Under the pieces are notes generated by a model. It was not told the origin of the DNA, did no database searches, and saw nothing but the letters and a program-made list of their open reading frames with translations. A stretch of 64,000 nt of DNA from Sulfurimonas sp. HSL3-2 (GTDB lineage: Bacteria; Campylobacterota; Campylobacteria; Campylobacterales; Sulfurimonadaceae). Both the position numbers and the translations under genes were made by a program. The stretch's first letter is position 1; each line of letters starts with the position of its first letter. The stretch lies in assembly GCF_039645965.1 (NCBI RefSeq), contig NZ_CP147917.1, forward strand, positions 2,046,001-2,110,000, given 5' to 3'. Of this stretch, positions 54,727-62,615 are shown one piece after another.

Positions 54727-55152
54727 ATGTCTTTATGTTTTTTATCTTTAGAAACGACAAAAGTCTTTAATGAACTCATACTAAAAAATTTACAAAGCAA
54801 TGGATTTGAGGACTTAAGTGTAGCGCTAATAACACTTTTCCCCTATATAGACGGAGATGAGAAGATAACCGCGTCACAACTCTCCAAACTGGTAGGATAC
54901 TCCCGTCAGGCTATGCATAAAAACATAAAAAAGCTAGAAGAAGCAGACTACATCACACTCCTACAGGAAAATCAAAAAGAGAAGATCATCAAGCTTACAC
55001 TAAAAGGCAAAGAGCTGATGAGCGTAGCGAACCGCTATATATCGACCATAGAAAATGAAGTATCTGAACTTATCGGGAAAAAAGAGCTAGACAAGTACAA
55101 AGAAAACCAGATGAGACTCTATGAGTATTTAAGATCAAAGGTTGTCTTTTGA
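54727..55152 (+). CDS. MarR-family transcriptional regulator
   Basis: A winged-helix regulator of about 141 residues. The recognition region SQLSKLVGYSRQAMHKNIKK is followed by LEEADYITLLQENQKEKIIKLTLKGKE, split here as helix and wing, and dimer helices lie at both ends. The ATG at 54727 is chosen for its AGG site; an ATG six codons upstream lacks one. Its last codons contain an AAAGG that once served as ribosome site for a following NDH-2 start, now reduced to a remnant. Likely ligand-responsive control of ydhR and formerly ndh. Confidence 0.82.
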   Translation: MSLCFLSLETTKVFNELILKNLQSNGFEDLSVALITLFPYIDGDEKITASQLSKLVGYSRQAMHKNIKKLEEADYITLLQENQKEKIIKLTLKGKELMSVANRYISTIENEVSELIGKKELDKYKENQMRLYEYLRSKVVF

Positions 55153-55182
55153 GTACAAAAGTAGTGGTTATCGGTGGGGGTT
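55134..55182 (+). repeat. 49-bp direct repeat, copy 1 (marR end plus ndh start)
   Basis: These 49 bases match 58028-58076 at 44 positions. They cover the last codons of marR, with an AAAGG site, and the first codons of an NDH-2 gene. The mismatches cluster around the start codon. This implies two diverged alleles rather than a recent exact target duplication. Confidence 0.85.
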
Positions 55183-55229
55183 TGAGTCTCTCACTGCCCA
55201 CCACCAATCAATTTATTCTAATCCAATAA
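55149..55229 (+). pseudogene. Truncated N-terminal remnant of an NDH-2 gene
   Basis: A TTG overlapping the marR stop opens a 26-codon frame starting MSTKVVVIGGG, nearly the same as the start of the intact NDH-2 at 58043 (MRTKVVVIGGG). After the GGG the sequence switches to a tRNA-3'-end-like stretch and the frame ends at TAA. This marks the former position of ndh directly behind marR. Confidence 0.8.
55176..55205 (+). repeat. Degenerate copy of the tRNA-Ser 3' end (attachment-site-like)
   Basis: Thirty bases align with the T arm and acceptor 3' strand of the tRNA-Ser gene (54294-54323) with 24 identities, including CACTG and CCACCA-like ends. The copy begins at the GGGGGTT shared with the NDH-2 glycine codons. 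The copy and the tRNA enclose ydhR and marR. It could be a decayed attachment site, but no integrase is present. Confidence 0.65.
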
Positions 55230-55239
55230 ATACGTAATG

Positions 55240-56514
55240 TTAGAATTTCAGGATAACATCTAACTGCACACGTTCATAGTATGCTTCTGAGTGACTACTG
55301 CCATCTCTATTTGCGTAAAGTTTATTATAAAAGAATGTTGCAGCAAGGTCTGTATGTTTGCCAAATTTATATTTTGTTCTAATCGCATGTCCTTTAGCAG
55401 CAGTACCGCCACCAAAGTTATCAGAGTCACTATGAGCACCCAATACAGCATCTTCTTGAGTATCAGTATACGAGTACTTCACTTGCCAATCATGAACATT
55501 TTTTGCTTTACCTATTTGAAATGCTAGATCGTATCCAAAGTTATTATTGCTTGCTTGAGTGTTATATGCTACTCCGGCAGCAATTGCAAACGGTTTGCCA
55601 AACAGGTCTTTGTACTTCAACTCTCCGAATGCTTCTACAATGTTGTAATCATTTTCAAATACACCGTTTACTAAAGTGTTACCCATACCTTTATTATTAT
55701 TGGCGCTGTAAAGAGGTGTATTTCCTTTAACACCGTCATAGTAATAAACACCTGCACCTAAATTTAAGTGAGAATTTTCTAATTTAATTTTCTCTACATA
55801 TTGTGCTACAACAAGATTAATAGTATCTCTGGCAACAGAATCCTCAGCATACGTCGGTTGGTTCACACCTAAGTTAATGATGCGAGAATCATTTTCATAC
55901 TTATAGTTGATACCATCGAATGAGAGATCATTATCCCAAACAAGCTGTGACTTGATCGGTCTGTAAAGCATATATGGTTCTCTACCAACTTTTAATGTAT
56001 GATTTCCATCTTGATACGTCAAGCCTAAAATATTCACTCTTAGTGATTGCCAAAAGTAATCACTTAAAGCTCTATCCTCAAATGTTTGGTTACCCGAAGT
56101 CGGATTTGCATATCCACTTCTCATACCGGCGTCAAACGTTAGCTTGTCAGTTAAATCAATAGCTGAAATTAATCTTAATCTGTATCTGTTGTGATAAGTT
56201 GGAGTCTTCTCATATCCATCGTCATAGTTATATTCTTTACTTTCATATCTTAATCTTAAATCACCTTTGAAATGAAATCTGTTCAAGATACTACCTTCAC
56301 TGTTTGAAGAACTTTGCTCAACTTCCGTAATTGTAGTTTTTGGTGTTGACTCTACTGCAGCATTCTTTGTATACTCACCAAGTATCGTGCGACCTTCGCC
56401 TGGAGTATTGAAAATTTCTCCAGTAGCTTTATTCGTATAGATTGTCATTGTCTCTGCGTGTATTGCAGTACCTAGTGTTAATGCGGCCATTGTAGAAAGA
56501 ATAATTTTATTCAT
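55240..56514 (-). CDS. Putative outer-membrane porin
   Basis: A 424-residue exported protein with a signal peptide cut after AIHA, a short polar N-terminal region and then about 340 residues of barrel-type strands (FKGDLRLRYESKEYNYDDGY, LKVGREPYMLYRPIKSQLVW). It ends in LDVILKF with terminal Phe. It resembles uncharacterised Campylobacterota porins. A leader hairpin lies 28-64 bases before its start. It is transcribed after an orphan response regulator on the same strand. The segment is more AT-rich than its surroundings. Confidence 0.8.
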   Translation of the reverse strand: MNKIILSTMAALTLGTAIHAETMTIYTNKATGEIFNTPGEGRTILGEYTKNAAVESTPKTTITEVEQSSSNSEGSILNRFHFKGDLRLRYESKEYNYDDGYEKTPTYHNRYRLRLISAIDLTDKLTFDAGMRSGYANPTSGNQTFEDRALSDYFWQSLRVNILGLTYQDGNHTLKVGREPYMLYRPIKSQLVWDNDLSFDGINYKYENDSRIINLGVNQPTYAEDSVARDTINLVVAQYVEKIKLENSHLNLGAGVYYYDGVKGNTPLYSANNNKGMGNTLVNGVFENDYNIVEAFGELKYKDLFGKPFAIAAGVAYNTQASNNNFGYDLAFQIGKAKNVHDWQVKYSYTDTQEDAVLGAHSDSDNFGGGTAAKGHAIRTKYKFGKHTDLAATFFYNKLYANRDGSSHSEAYYERVQLDVILKF

Positions 56515-56541
56515 GTTGTTTTACCTTGTAATTTTTAAATT

Positions 56542-56578
56542 GCTTAGGCCTTTGTAAAAATAAAGGCTATTCCTAAGC
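56542..56578 (-). promoter_or_regulatory. Bulged hairpin in the porin leader
   Basis: Outer arms GCTTAG/CTAAGC and inner arms GCCTTT/AAAGGC form a 12-bp stem with a 5-base bulge (TATTC) and an 8-base loop. It lies 28-64 bases upstream of the porin ATG, in the gap after the response regulator. No T run follows in the minus direction. A role as leader control element or message stabiliser is more likely than termination. Confidence 0.55.
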
Positions 56579-56660
56579 TTTAGATACAGAAGTTTAATTT
56601 CACAACATTACTTCCGTACTACAAAACCATTACAAAGTCATTACATTAAGGTGTTTTTAG

Positions 56661-57284
56661 TTAATCATTCTGCAGCATGTAGCCCAACCGGTCTCTGGCT
56701 TCTATATATTTATCAGCATTGTAATCTTTGAGTTTTTGTTTAAGTCTAAAAATCGCAACTCTTAATTTGCTGACATTTCCTTGTGAATATTTTTCATTCC
56801 AGATATTTCTAAAGATCTCCTGTTTAGTAAGTAAAACACCTTTGTTTTCAAGAAGATAAGAAATTATTTTGTATTCAATCGCTGTGAGCGTAACTTTAGT
56901 TCCATCAATATATAGACACTTGTCAGTATGATTCAATACAATATTTTTATATTCTATTGAATCTTCAGATGACAAAATGGATTTTATTCTTATCTTGATC
57001 TCATCCTTTGTAAAAGGTTTCACTATAAAACTGACATTTTTACTCTGTAAAACTGTAGAAAACTTCGGTAATACCTCAGGTTCTATAACCAATAAAACGC
57101 CTTTATAAATATCCAATACTTTTGTTACAAACTCAACATCCGTTGATGAGGTAACCTCTAGAATCAGGCTGTTATTATGTGTCTTATACATGTTTACATT
57201 TTCTAGTAAATTTATATCAAAGTAAAAACTACTTTGTAATGTTTGAATTATTTGAAGATCACTCATGACCACATCAATGCTCAT
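56661..57284 (-). CDS. Orphan OmpR-type regulator with degenerate receiver
   Basis: A 207-residue protein. The N-terminal 115 residues resemble a receiver, with the conserved Lys in VSFIVKPFTKDE. However, the acidic pair near the N-terminus is missing, and the phospho-acceptor position reads LILEVTSS rather than an Asp. The C-terminal winged helix is of OmpR type (LTAIEYKIISYLLENKGVLLTK split, then KLRVAIFRLKQKL and RDRLGYML). No histidine kinase is nearby. It probably controls the adjacent porin without phosphorylation. TAGGAAA precedes the ATG. Confidence 0.8.
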   Translation of the reverse strand: MSIDVVMSDLQIIQTLQSSFYFDINLLENVNMYKTHNNSLILEVTSSTDVEFVTKVLDIYKGVLLVIEPEVLPKFSTVLQSKNVSFIVKPFTKDEIKIRIKSILSSEDSIEYKNIVLNHTDKCLYIDGTKVTLTAIEYKIISYLLENKGVLLTKQEIFRNIWNEKYSQGNVSKLRVAIFRLKQKLKDYNADKYIEARDRLGYMLQND

Positions 57285-57358
57285 TTATTTTCCTATTTTG
57301 TTGGTATTTGAAATTTTTTTATTGAACTGAATTCAATAGATTTGGATTAGAAAATAAA

Positions 57359-57646
57359 TTACGATTGCGGAGGTTTTGGGTTTGCAGAGTCTATGTACTC
57401 TTTATAAGCAGTGTAAGGTGTATATATCTTTTGCGAAGAAGGCGTGAAGTATAGGGTAAGTTTGAAGTGGTCTTTAGCAACCTGGTCATCAAGTTGATTT
57501 ATGTCTATTTCTGAAACTTCTTCAGAAGTTTCTTGAGAAAAATCAATGGTGACATCAAATGATTTTTGGTATTCTGTTGCAATATTTAATTGAGCAAAAA
57601 GAGAACTTGTAAAAATCAAGAAAAATAATGTAAACAGATACTTCAT
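57359..57646 (-). CDS. Small secreted protein of unknown function
   Basis: A 95-residue protein with a clear signal peptide (MKYLFTLFFLIFTSSLFA) and a mature part of about 77 residues. The mature part has an acidic centre (SQETSEEVSEIDINQLDD) and a Pro/Tyr-rich end (YTPYTAYKEYIDSANPKPP). It contains no cysteine and no lipobox. It precedes the orphan regulator on the same strand and may share a transcript. I do not recognise a family. Confidence 0.6.
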   Translation of the reverse strand: MKYLFTLFFLIFTSSLFAQLNIATEYQKSFDVTIDFSQETSEEVSEIDINQLDDQVAKDHFKLTLYFTPSSQKIYTPYTAYKEYIDSANPKPPQS

Positions 57647-57721
57647 AAAAGAATTTTAGTATAAAAAAAGAAATATGAGAAGTTTTAATATTTTATAAGA
57701 CAGTTGATCAATAATGCAGCT

Positions 57722-57886
57722 CTATTCTTGATCAAGATCTTCCAATAAAGTATCGAGACTATCAAGGCTCTCAAGAAGCCAATCTAAGCTAAGATTTTCT
57801 TCTACATCATTGTTATTTTCAATCTCTTTTTTTTGAGATTCTATTTCTGCTTGAACTTCTTGTTCAAATGATTCGTTATTATCCAT
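57722..57886 (-). CDS. Small acidic protein (54 residues)
   Basis: An ATG frame of 55 codons including stop that encodes a strongly acidic, probably helical peptide (EQEVQAEIESQKKEIENN, ending LDWLLESLDSLDTLLEDLDQ). The leucine spacing suggests an amphipathic helix. The ribosome site is weak (AAAG). The flanking bases 57647-57721 and 57887-58009 show nothing else except an AT-rich promoter region. Real coding is plausible from codon texture but unproven. Confidence 0.45.
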   Translation of the reverse strand: MDNNESFEQEVQAEIESQKKEIENNNDVEENLSLDWLLESLDSLDTLLEDLDQE

Positions 57887-58009
57887 ACAAAACTTTACAC
57901 GAATAGAATTACATTTCGATTACATTCAAGCTGGCAATATTGCAAAAAGTCTTTTAATCAAATTAAGAGCATCTTTCGATCAAGCTACATTATTGCTACC
58001 TTAACTCTG

Positions 58010-58015
58010 TATAAT
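58010..58015 (+). promoter_or_regulatory. Candidate -10 element for ndh
   Basis: TATAAT in CTGTATAATTG lies 28 bases before the TTG of ndh and just before the repeated block that carries its AAAGG ribosome site. It lets ndh be expressed without marR. Confidence 0.5.
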
Positions 58016-58027
58016 TGTAAAAACAGA

Positions 58028-58076
58028 ATCAAAGGTTGTCAGTTGCGAACAAAAGTAGTGGTTATCGGCGGGGGTT
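58028..58076 (+). repeat. 49-bp direct repeat, copy 2 (ribosome site and start of intact ndh)
   Basis: Partner of 55134-55182 with 44 of 49 identical bases. It keeps the ATCAAAGGTTGTC stretch that, in copy 1, encodes the end of MarR. Here it is non-coding and supplies the ribosome site for ndh. Confidence 0.85.
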
Positions 58077-59251
58077 ATGGCGGGTTGCGCGCCATCGAGT
58101 TTTTGGCAAAACATAATGACGTCGACATAACGCTCATCGACAAAAATCCTTACCATTACTTACAGACCGAAGCTTACGGCTACATCGCGGGGCGTTTTGA
58201 CATCCATGAGATCGCCATCGACCTTGATAAATGGTGCCGCGGATTTAAGAACAGAGTCGACTTTCTTTATGAAAAAGCGACTGCGGTGGACTATGAAAAC
58301 CAAACCGTCACTACGGAAAAACAGCAGCTTTCATTTGACTACCTCATCGTCGCTACGGGAGCACAGACAAACTTCTTCTCTTTTATAGAGGGGCTTCGTG
58401 AGAACAGCTACGGCGTGAAAAACCTCATGCGTGCTTATAACTTCAGAAAAGAGTTTGAAAACCTCATCTATAAAAAACTCCAAAACGAAGAGATAAATAG
58501 CGGTGAAGATATCAACCTTGCCATCGGCGGAGCGGGCTTAAGCGGTGTGGAAGTGGCTGCAGAGATGGCACATGTCATCGAGATCTACAGCAAAACTCTG
58601 GGCGAAAGGGCTAAAAAGATAAAGATCTATCTTATCGATGCGAGCGATACCATCCTTCCGGGAATGAGCTCATACATAATCTCAAATACAAAGAAAAGAC
58701 TTGAAAAACTTGGTGTCAATATACTCACCAGCGCATTTATAGAAAAACTGGATAAGACGACTATCTATTTTAAAAACGGCGAACAGTTAAAATACCATTT
58801 CATGATCTTCACGGGAGGCATCAAAGCTTCTTCTCTCAACACGAAACTGGAGTGTGAAAAGAACAGGATCGACCAGCTCATCGCTGACGGGGAGCTCAAC
58901 ATCCACAACAGCAAAAACATCTTTGCCGTAGGCGACTGCGTCGAGATAAAAGACATGCACGGCAAGCTGCTCCCGCCAACGGCGCAAATAGCCGAAAAAA
59001 GCGCGGAGTATGTGGCAAACACCATCCGCAAAAGGATAGACGGCAGAGCCAGCCAGCCGTTTCATGCCGATGTCAGCGGGATATTTGTAGCTCTTGGAGG
59101 CACATATGCAGTCGGAGAGATGTTCGGTTTTGTCAAGGTAAAAGGCTATACGGCGTACCTGCTCAAAAAAGCGATAACCTACGCCTATTTCCTCGGTCTG
59201 CATCTGCGCATAAACGCAGGATACAAAAACAGGATAAAAGACACTCTTTAA
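58043..59251 (+). CDS. Type II NADH dehydrogenase-like FAD oxidoreductase (NDH-2)
   Basis: A 402-residue flavoprotein. The FAD-binding start is KVVVIGGGYGGLRAIEFL, with LIDKNPYHYLQTEAYGYI, LIVATGAQTNFF and a second nucleotide-binding fold at LAIGGAGLSGVEVAAEMA. FAD-contact NIFAVGDCVEI and PPTAQIAEKSAEYVANTI follow. The C-terminal amphipathic region suits membrane attachment. This is the NDH-2 pattern: NADH or sulfide:quinone-type electron transfer without proton pumping. No sulfide:quinone reductase cysteine pattern is obvious. The start is TTG. Its former place was directly behind marR. Confidence 0.85.
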   Translation: MRTKVVVIGGGYGGLRAIEFLAKHNDVDITLIDKNPYHYLQTEAYGYIAGRFDIHEIAIDLDKWCRGFKNRVDFLYEKATAVDYENQTVTTEKQQLSFDYLIVATGAQTNFFSFIEGLRENSYGVKNLMRAYNFRKEFENLIYKKLQNEEINSGEDINLAIGGAGLSGVEVAAEMAHVIEIYSKTLGERAKKIKIYLIDASDTILPGMSSYIISNTKKRLEKLGVNILTSAFIEKLDKTTIYFKNGEQLKYHFMIFTGGIKASSLNTKLECEKNRIDQLIADGELNIHNSKNIFAVGDCVEIKDMHGKLLPPTAQIAEKSAEYVANTIRKRIDGRASQPFHADVSGIFVALGGTYAVGEMFGFVKVKGYTAYLLKKAITYAYFLGLHLRINAGYKNRIKDTL

Positions 59252-59278
59252 AGCCTAAGACTCTCACGCTTTACTGAG

Positions 59279-61468
59279 TCAGTCTTTATAGAACTGAAAG
59301 TTATCCTTGCCTTTGTCTTTTGCCTTATACATTGCGGCATCCGCATAGATGAGCAGTTTGTCTGCGTCCATGTTTGCATCATCGGAAAAGAGACTGATAC
59401 CGATACTGCATGAGACCTGTAAAGCATGTCCATCGATGACCAGAGGTCTTGACAGCGCATCGAGGATCTTTTGTGCTAAATGTGCTGCATCCTCTTTTTT
59501 TGTTATATCTTCCATGATGACCGTAAACTCATCTCCGCCAAGTCTTGCCAGAGTATCCTCTTCACGGATCATCCCTTTTATGCGAGATGAGATCTCCTGA
59601 AGGACTTTGTCTCCGATGGCATGACCGAGAGAGTCGTTAATGGGTTTGAATCCATCCAAGTCGATAAAGAACAGCGCAAAATCACGTTTATGGCGTTTTG
59701 CTTTGACTATGGTCTGTGACAGTCTGTCGTTAAAGAGCAGACGGTTAGGAAGTTTTGTGAGGCTGTCGTGATGCGCCTGATATGCAAGCTGCATCTTTTG
59801 TTTGAGTATCTCACCTTCTATCTCTTTTCTGTCATTGATATCCGTCCACATTACATGTAAGACCTCTGTCTTGTCTAAAGTGATAGGCGTCAGAACCACC
59901 TCTATCCAGATCTCCTCTTTCGTCTTTGTAAGATGTTTCCACTCAAAGGTGTGAGCACCGTTTTTTAAGGCCAAAGCGTTCATCTCATAGGACTTTTCTT
60001 CACTTTTTTTACCGTCTGGCTGATACTCCGGCGATAGCTCCGAAGGTCTTAAATTCAGTACATCGTCTCTTGAATCGCACTTGAGGAGTTTGATAGCTGC
60101 CTCATTACAGTCTATAAACCTGTTTGCTTCGATATCGATGATAAGCACACCGCTTAACGTGTTTTTAAACACCAGTTCATAAAGCTCTTTTTGTTTTTCA
60201 AGTGCATGGTCTTTTTGTTTTAGCTGATCATTCGTCTTTACGAGTTCTTGTGCATACTCTTCATTCTCTTTGAGTGTCACTTCCACTAGATTCATCAAAG
60301 CGTTGATGGTCATCCCGCTTTGTTGAAAATCTTCATCTTTTAAACTCTTTTTATTGCTGTTGACCTTTGTCTCCGAGAGACCAAGAACAGTTGTCGTCAC
60401 ATTTAAGAGTTTGTTGCTCTCAGCACCTCGGTAAAACTCTCCATAAGTAAAGAAGCCTGCCAAAGGAGCGATTTTCGATAAAGGGAAGAACTCACACAAG
60501 ACTCCTTTGCCCAGAAAAGCTTTTCTTGCAATACAGGAATATAAGAACATCCCCTCTATGGGATGGCTGAGTGCCAAGTTATAGTTACCAAGTGCAGCAG
60601 TGGCAAGCATATTTGGACTTCCGACTCCAAAACGCACCTCTTTGCCCTCGGGTATTTCACCCGCATAGACTATGCCGCCGTCATCTGTCAGTGCTATCAT
60701 CGATCTGGCGATATCTATATCGGTTTCATGGATTATAAGTGGAAACTCGATAGCAGAGACCGGCATCTCTTTTACGGTACTTTCACCCAGATACTTGGCA
60801 TAGACGTCTTTTACGGGAAGATTATCAAGTTCATAAAGAACATTGCCTTTTGATCTTGTGACTTTCATCTTTTTACCGATGGCTTTCCAGCTCAGGTTAT
60901 AGGTATGAAAGACCTCTAGTTCAGGACTTGAAAGAGATACCGCGACAACACCGTTGTCAAAGACTTCATTACCGTGGATACAGTATGTCTGTTGAAAAAG
61001 TCCGTTATCTCCCGACATCCCTCCGGCGATTATGAGCTCTTTAGAAGATCTGCTGTCAATAGCTTTGAGTATCTCATCGCCGTTACATTTCATCCCGTCT
61101 GCGAACATAATGAGACACTTTGTGTCATCATCGACTATGCTCTCAACTATACCTTTGCCCATTATCTGAGAACTTTTATCTGCGATATGAATACTTTTTA
61201 AGTTTGTTTTTTCAAAGAGAGCCATTGATATGAGAATGGTTTTCTCCTCTATCTCTTCATTATATATCTCTCCGCCTGTCGTACTGCCGATAACTACAGC
61301 GTCTGGGAGTTTTTGGGTGATAGTCTTTGTAATGCCATGTATGATATCCGGATCGATTATTCCGGCGAAGATCTGTATTAAAATGGAATTTGAAGATGCT
61401 GGAGAGTGTGCATCAAGCCAGGAGACAAGCGACGCTTGAGTATCATATCGATAAATGTGATGAACCAT
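59279..61468 (-). CDS. FIST-PAS-GGDEF diguanylate cyclase
   Basis: A 729-residue cytoplasmic signalling protein. It has a FIST N domain (about 1-200, with SILIQIFAG and GGMSGDNG), a FIST C domain (about 210-345), a coiled-coil link, and a PAS domain (about 430-545, FKNTLSGVLIIDIEANRFID). The C-terminal GGDEF domain has LARLGGDEFTVIM. The inhibitory RxxD site (REED) lies at the canonical distance, so it should make c-di-GMP under product control. FIST domains are thought to bind small molecules such as amino acids. GAGGAG precedes the ATG. Confidence 0.93.
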   Translation of the reverse strand: MVHHIYRYDTQASLVSWLDAHSPASSNSILIQIFAGIIDPDIIHGITKTITQKLPDAVVIGSTTGGEIYNEEIEEKTILISMALFEKTNLKSIHIADKSSQIMGKGIVESIVDDDTKCLIMFADGMKCNGDEILKAIDSRSSKELIIAGGMSGDNGLFQQTYCIHGNEVFDNGVVAVSLSSPELEVFHTYNLSWKAIGKKMKVTRSKGNVLYELDNLPVKDVYAKYLGESTVKEMPVSAIEFPLIIHETDIDIARSMIALTDDGGIVYAGEIPEGKEVRFGVGSPNMLATAALGNYNLALSHPIEGMFLYSCIARKAFLGKGVLCEFFPLSKIAPLAGFFTYGEFYRGAESNKLLNVTTTVLGLSETKVNSNKKSLKDEDFQQSGMTINALMNLVEVTLKENEEYAQELVKTNDQLKQKDHALEKQKELYELVFKNTLSGVLIIDIEANRFIDCNEAAIKLLKCDSRDDVLNLRPSELSPEYQPDGKKSEEKSYEMNALALKNGAHTFEWKHLTKTKEEIWIEVVLTPITLDKTEVLHVMWTDINDRKEIEGEILKQKMQLAYQAHHDSLTKLPNRLLFNDRLSQTIVKAKRHKRDFALFFIDLDGFKPINDSLGHAIGDKVLQEISSRIKGMIREEDTLARLGGDEFTVIMEDITKKEDAAHLAQKILDALSRPLVIDGHALQVSCSIGISLFSDDANMDADKLLIYADAAMYKAKDKGKDNFQFYKD

Positions 61469-61531
61469 ACATACTCCTCAATATCTTCCTTTTTTATCAC
61501 TTCTACAGCTAGATATCGGCAAAATCTCTTT

Positions 61532-61948
61532 ATGAAATTTATACAGACAGAGATAAAATTGCGATCAAGACCTAGAGGATTTCACATCATCACGGATGAG
61601 ATACTCGAGTCCATCGAGCTTTCAAGCATAAAAATCGGCATGTTAAATATATTTTTAAAGCACACAAGTGCGAGTTTAAGTATAACTGAAAATTATGAAA
61701 AAGAAGTAAGAGATGACATGGAAAACCTCATGAACGAGCTTTGTGACGGGAAAAATTACTATACACATACTTACGAAGGAGACGACGATATGCCAGCTCA
61801 TGCGAAGTCTTCACTTCTTGGAGCATCGCTAAATATCCCCATTACAAACGGCAGACTGAATCTCGGGACATGGCAGGGAATATGTCTGGGCGAGCACAGA
61901 GACCGTGCGACCCAGAGATCAATTGTACTGACAGCAAGCGGTATATAA
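61532..61948 (+). CDS. YjbQ / UPF0047 family protein
   Basis: A 139-residue protein of the YjbQ family: FHIITDEILESIELSSIKIG, FLKHTSASLSITENYE, DMPAHAKSSLLGASLNIPI, GTWQGICLGEHRD. Members have weak thiamine-phosphate synthase activity in Escherichia coli genetics, but the main role is unclear. The open frame continues 42 codons upstream across the promoter of the FIST gene. The ATG at 61532 (MKFIQTEIKL) matches where homologues start. Confidence 0.88.
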   Translation: MKFIQTEIKLRSRPRGFHIITDEILESIELSSIKIGMLNIFLKHTSASLSITENYEKEVRDDMENLMNELCDGKNYYTHTYEGDDDMPAHAKSSLLGASLNIPITNGRLNLGTWQGICLGEHRDRATQRSIVLTASGI

Positions 61949-61954
61949 AAAGTT

Positions 61955-62581
61955 TTACTTCTGCAGAACACCTTCGTCTTGCAAGACCTCTATAAAAGCG
62001 TCCGCCATCATCTCATAACCTTTTTCGTTGGGATGGACATAGTCGCTTTTTAGTTCTCTGTGAAGTTCTATCTGACTGAGTATCTTGCCCTCATACATCA
62101 CTCCCGTCTCTTTTGCAACCTCTTTGTAAAGTCCGAGTGTCTTAAAACCCAGTACATGAAAATCGGGTACACCGACAAGCAAGACTTTTGCACCGCTTCG
62201 CTTTATAAGGTTGACCATCTTGATGAGATTATTTTTCAGCTGTTCATGCGAACGTTTACGCAGGATGTCGTTACCGCCGTGGCACAAGATGACAAGAGCA
62301 GGTCTTTGTTTTAAAAACTGCGGAAGGCGTTTGAGCCCTTCGGCTGATTCTTCACCTGGGATGCCGGCATTTATGATGTGGTATCCTGTCTTCTTTTCAA
62401 ATTCGGCAGGGTAACTGTAGTCTATGGGAGCTCCGTAACCGTACGTAAGGCTGTCGCCGAATGCAAGGATGACCCTATCTTTTTTGAGCGGTTCATTAGG
62501 CACGCCTCTGCTCTCCTTTATATAGGTCAAGACTCCAAAGACAAGAAATAGTAATAAAGCACCTAAAGTAGTTTTATTCAT
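61955..62581 (-). CDS. SGNH-family esterase/lysophospholipase (TesA-like)
   Basis: A 208-residue exported or membrane-anchored hydrolase. After one N-terminal hydrophobic helix it shows the four SGNH blocks: AFGDSLTYGYG (Ser), NAGIPGEESAEG (Gly), CHGGNDILR (Asn) and SDYVHPNEKGYEMMA (Asp and His). It resembles TesA-type periplasmic thioesterase/arylesterases. The physiological substrate is unknown. It is convergent with yjbQ, with six bases between the stops. Confidence 0.9.
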   Translation of the reverse strand: MNKTTLGALLLFLVFGVLTYIKESRGVPNEPLKKDRVILAFGDSLTYGYGAPIDYSYPAEFEKKTGYHIINAGIPGEESAEGLKRLPQFLKQRPALVILCHGGNDILRKRSHEQLKNNLIKMVNLIKRSGAKVLLVGVPDFHVLGFKTLGLYKEVAKETGVMYEGKILSQIELHRELKSDYVHPNEKGYEMMADAFIEVLQDEGVLQK

Positions 62582-62615
62582 ACAACAAGTATAACAAAAA
62601 AAGAAAGCTTTATCC

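Noticed and set aside
54233-55205. Complete integrated element at tRNA-Ser
   Set aside because: No integrase, excisionase or relaxase is present and the downstream tRNA-like copy is only 24 of 30 identical, so I report a scar and not an intact island.
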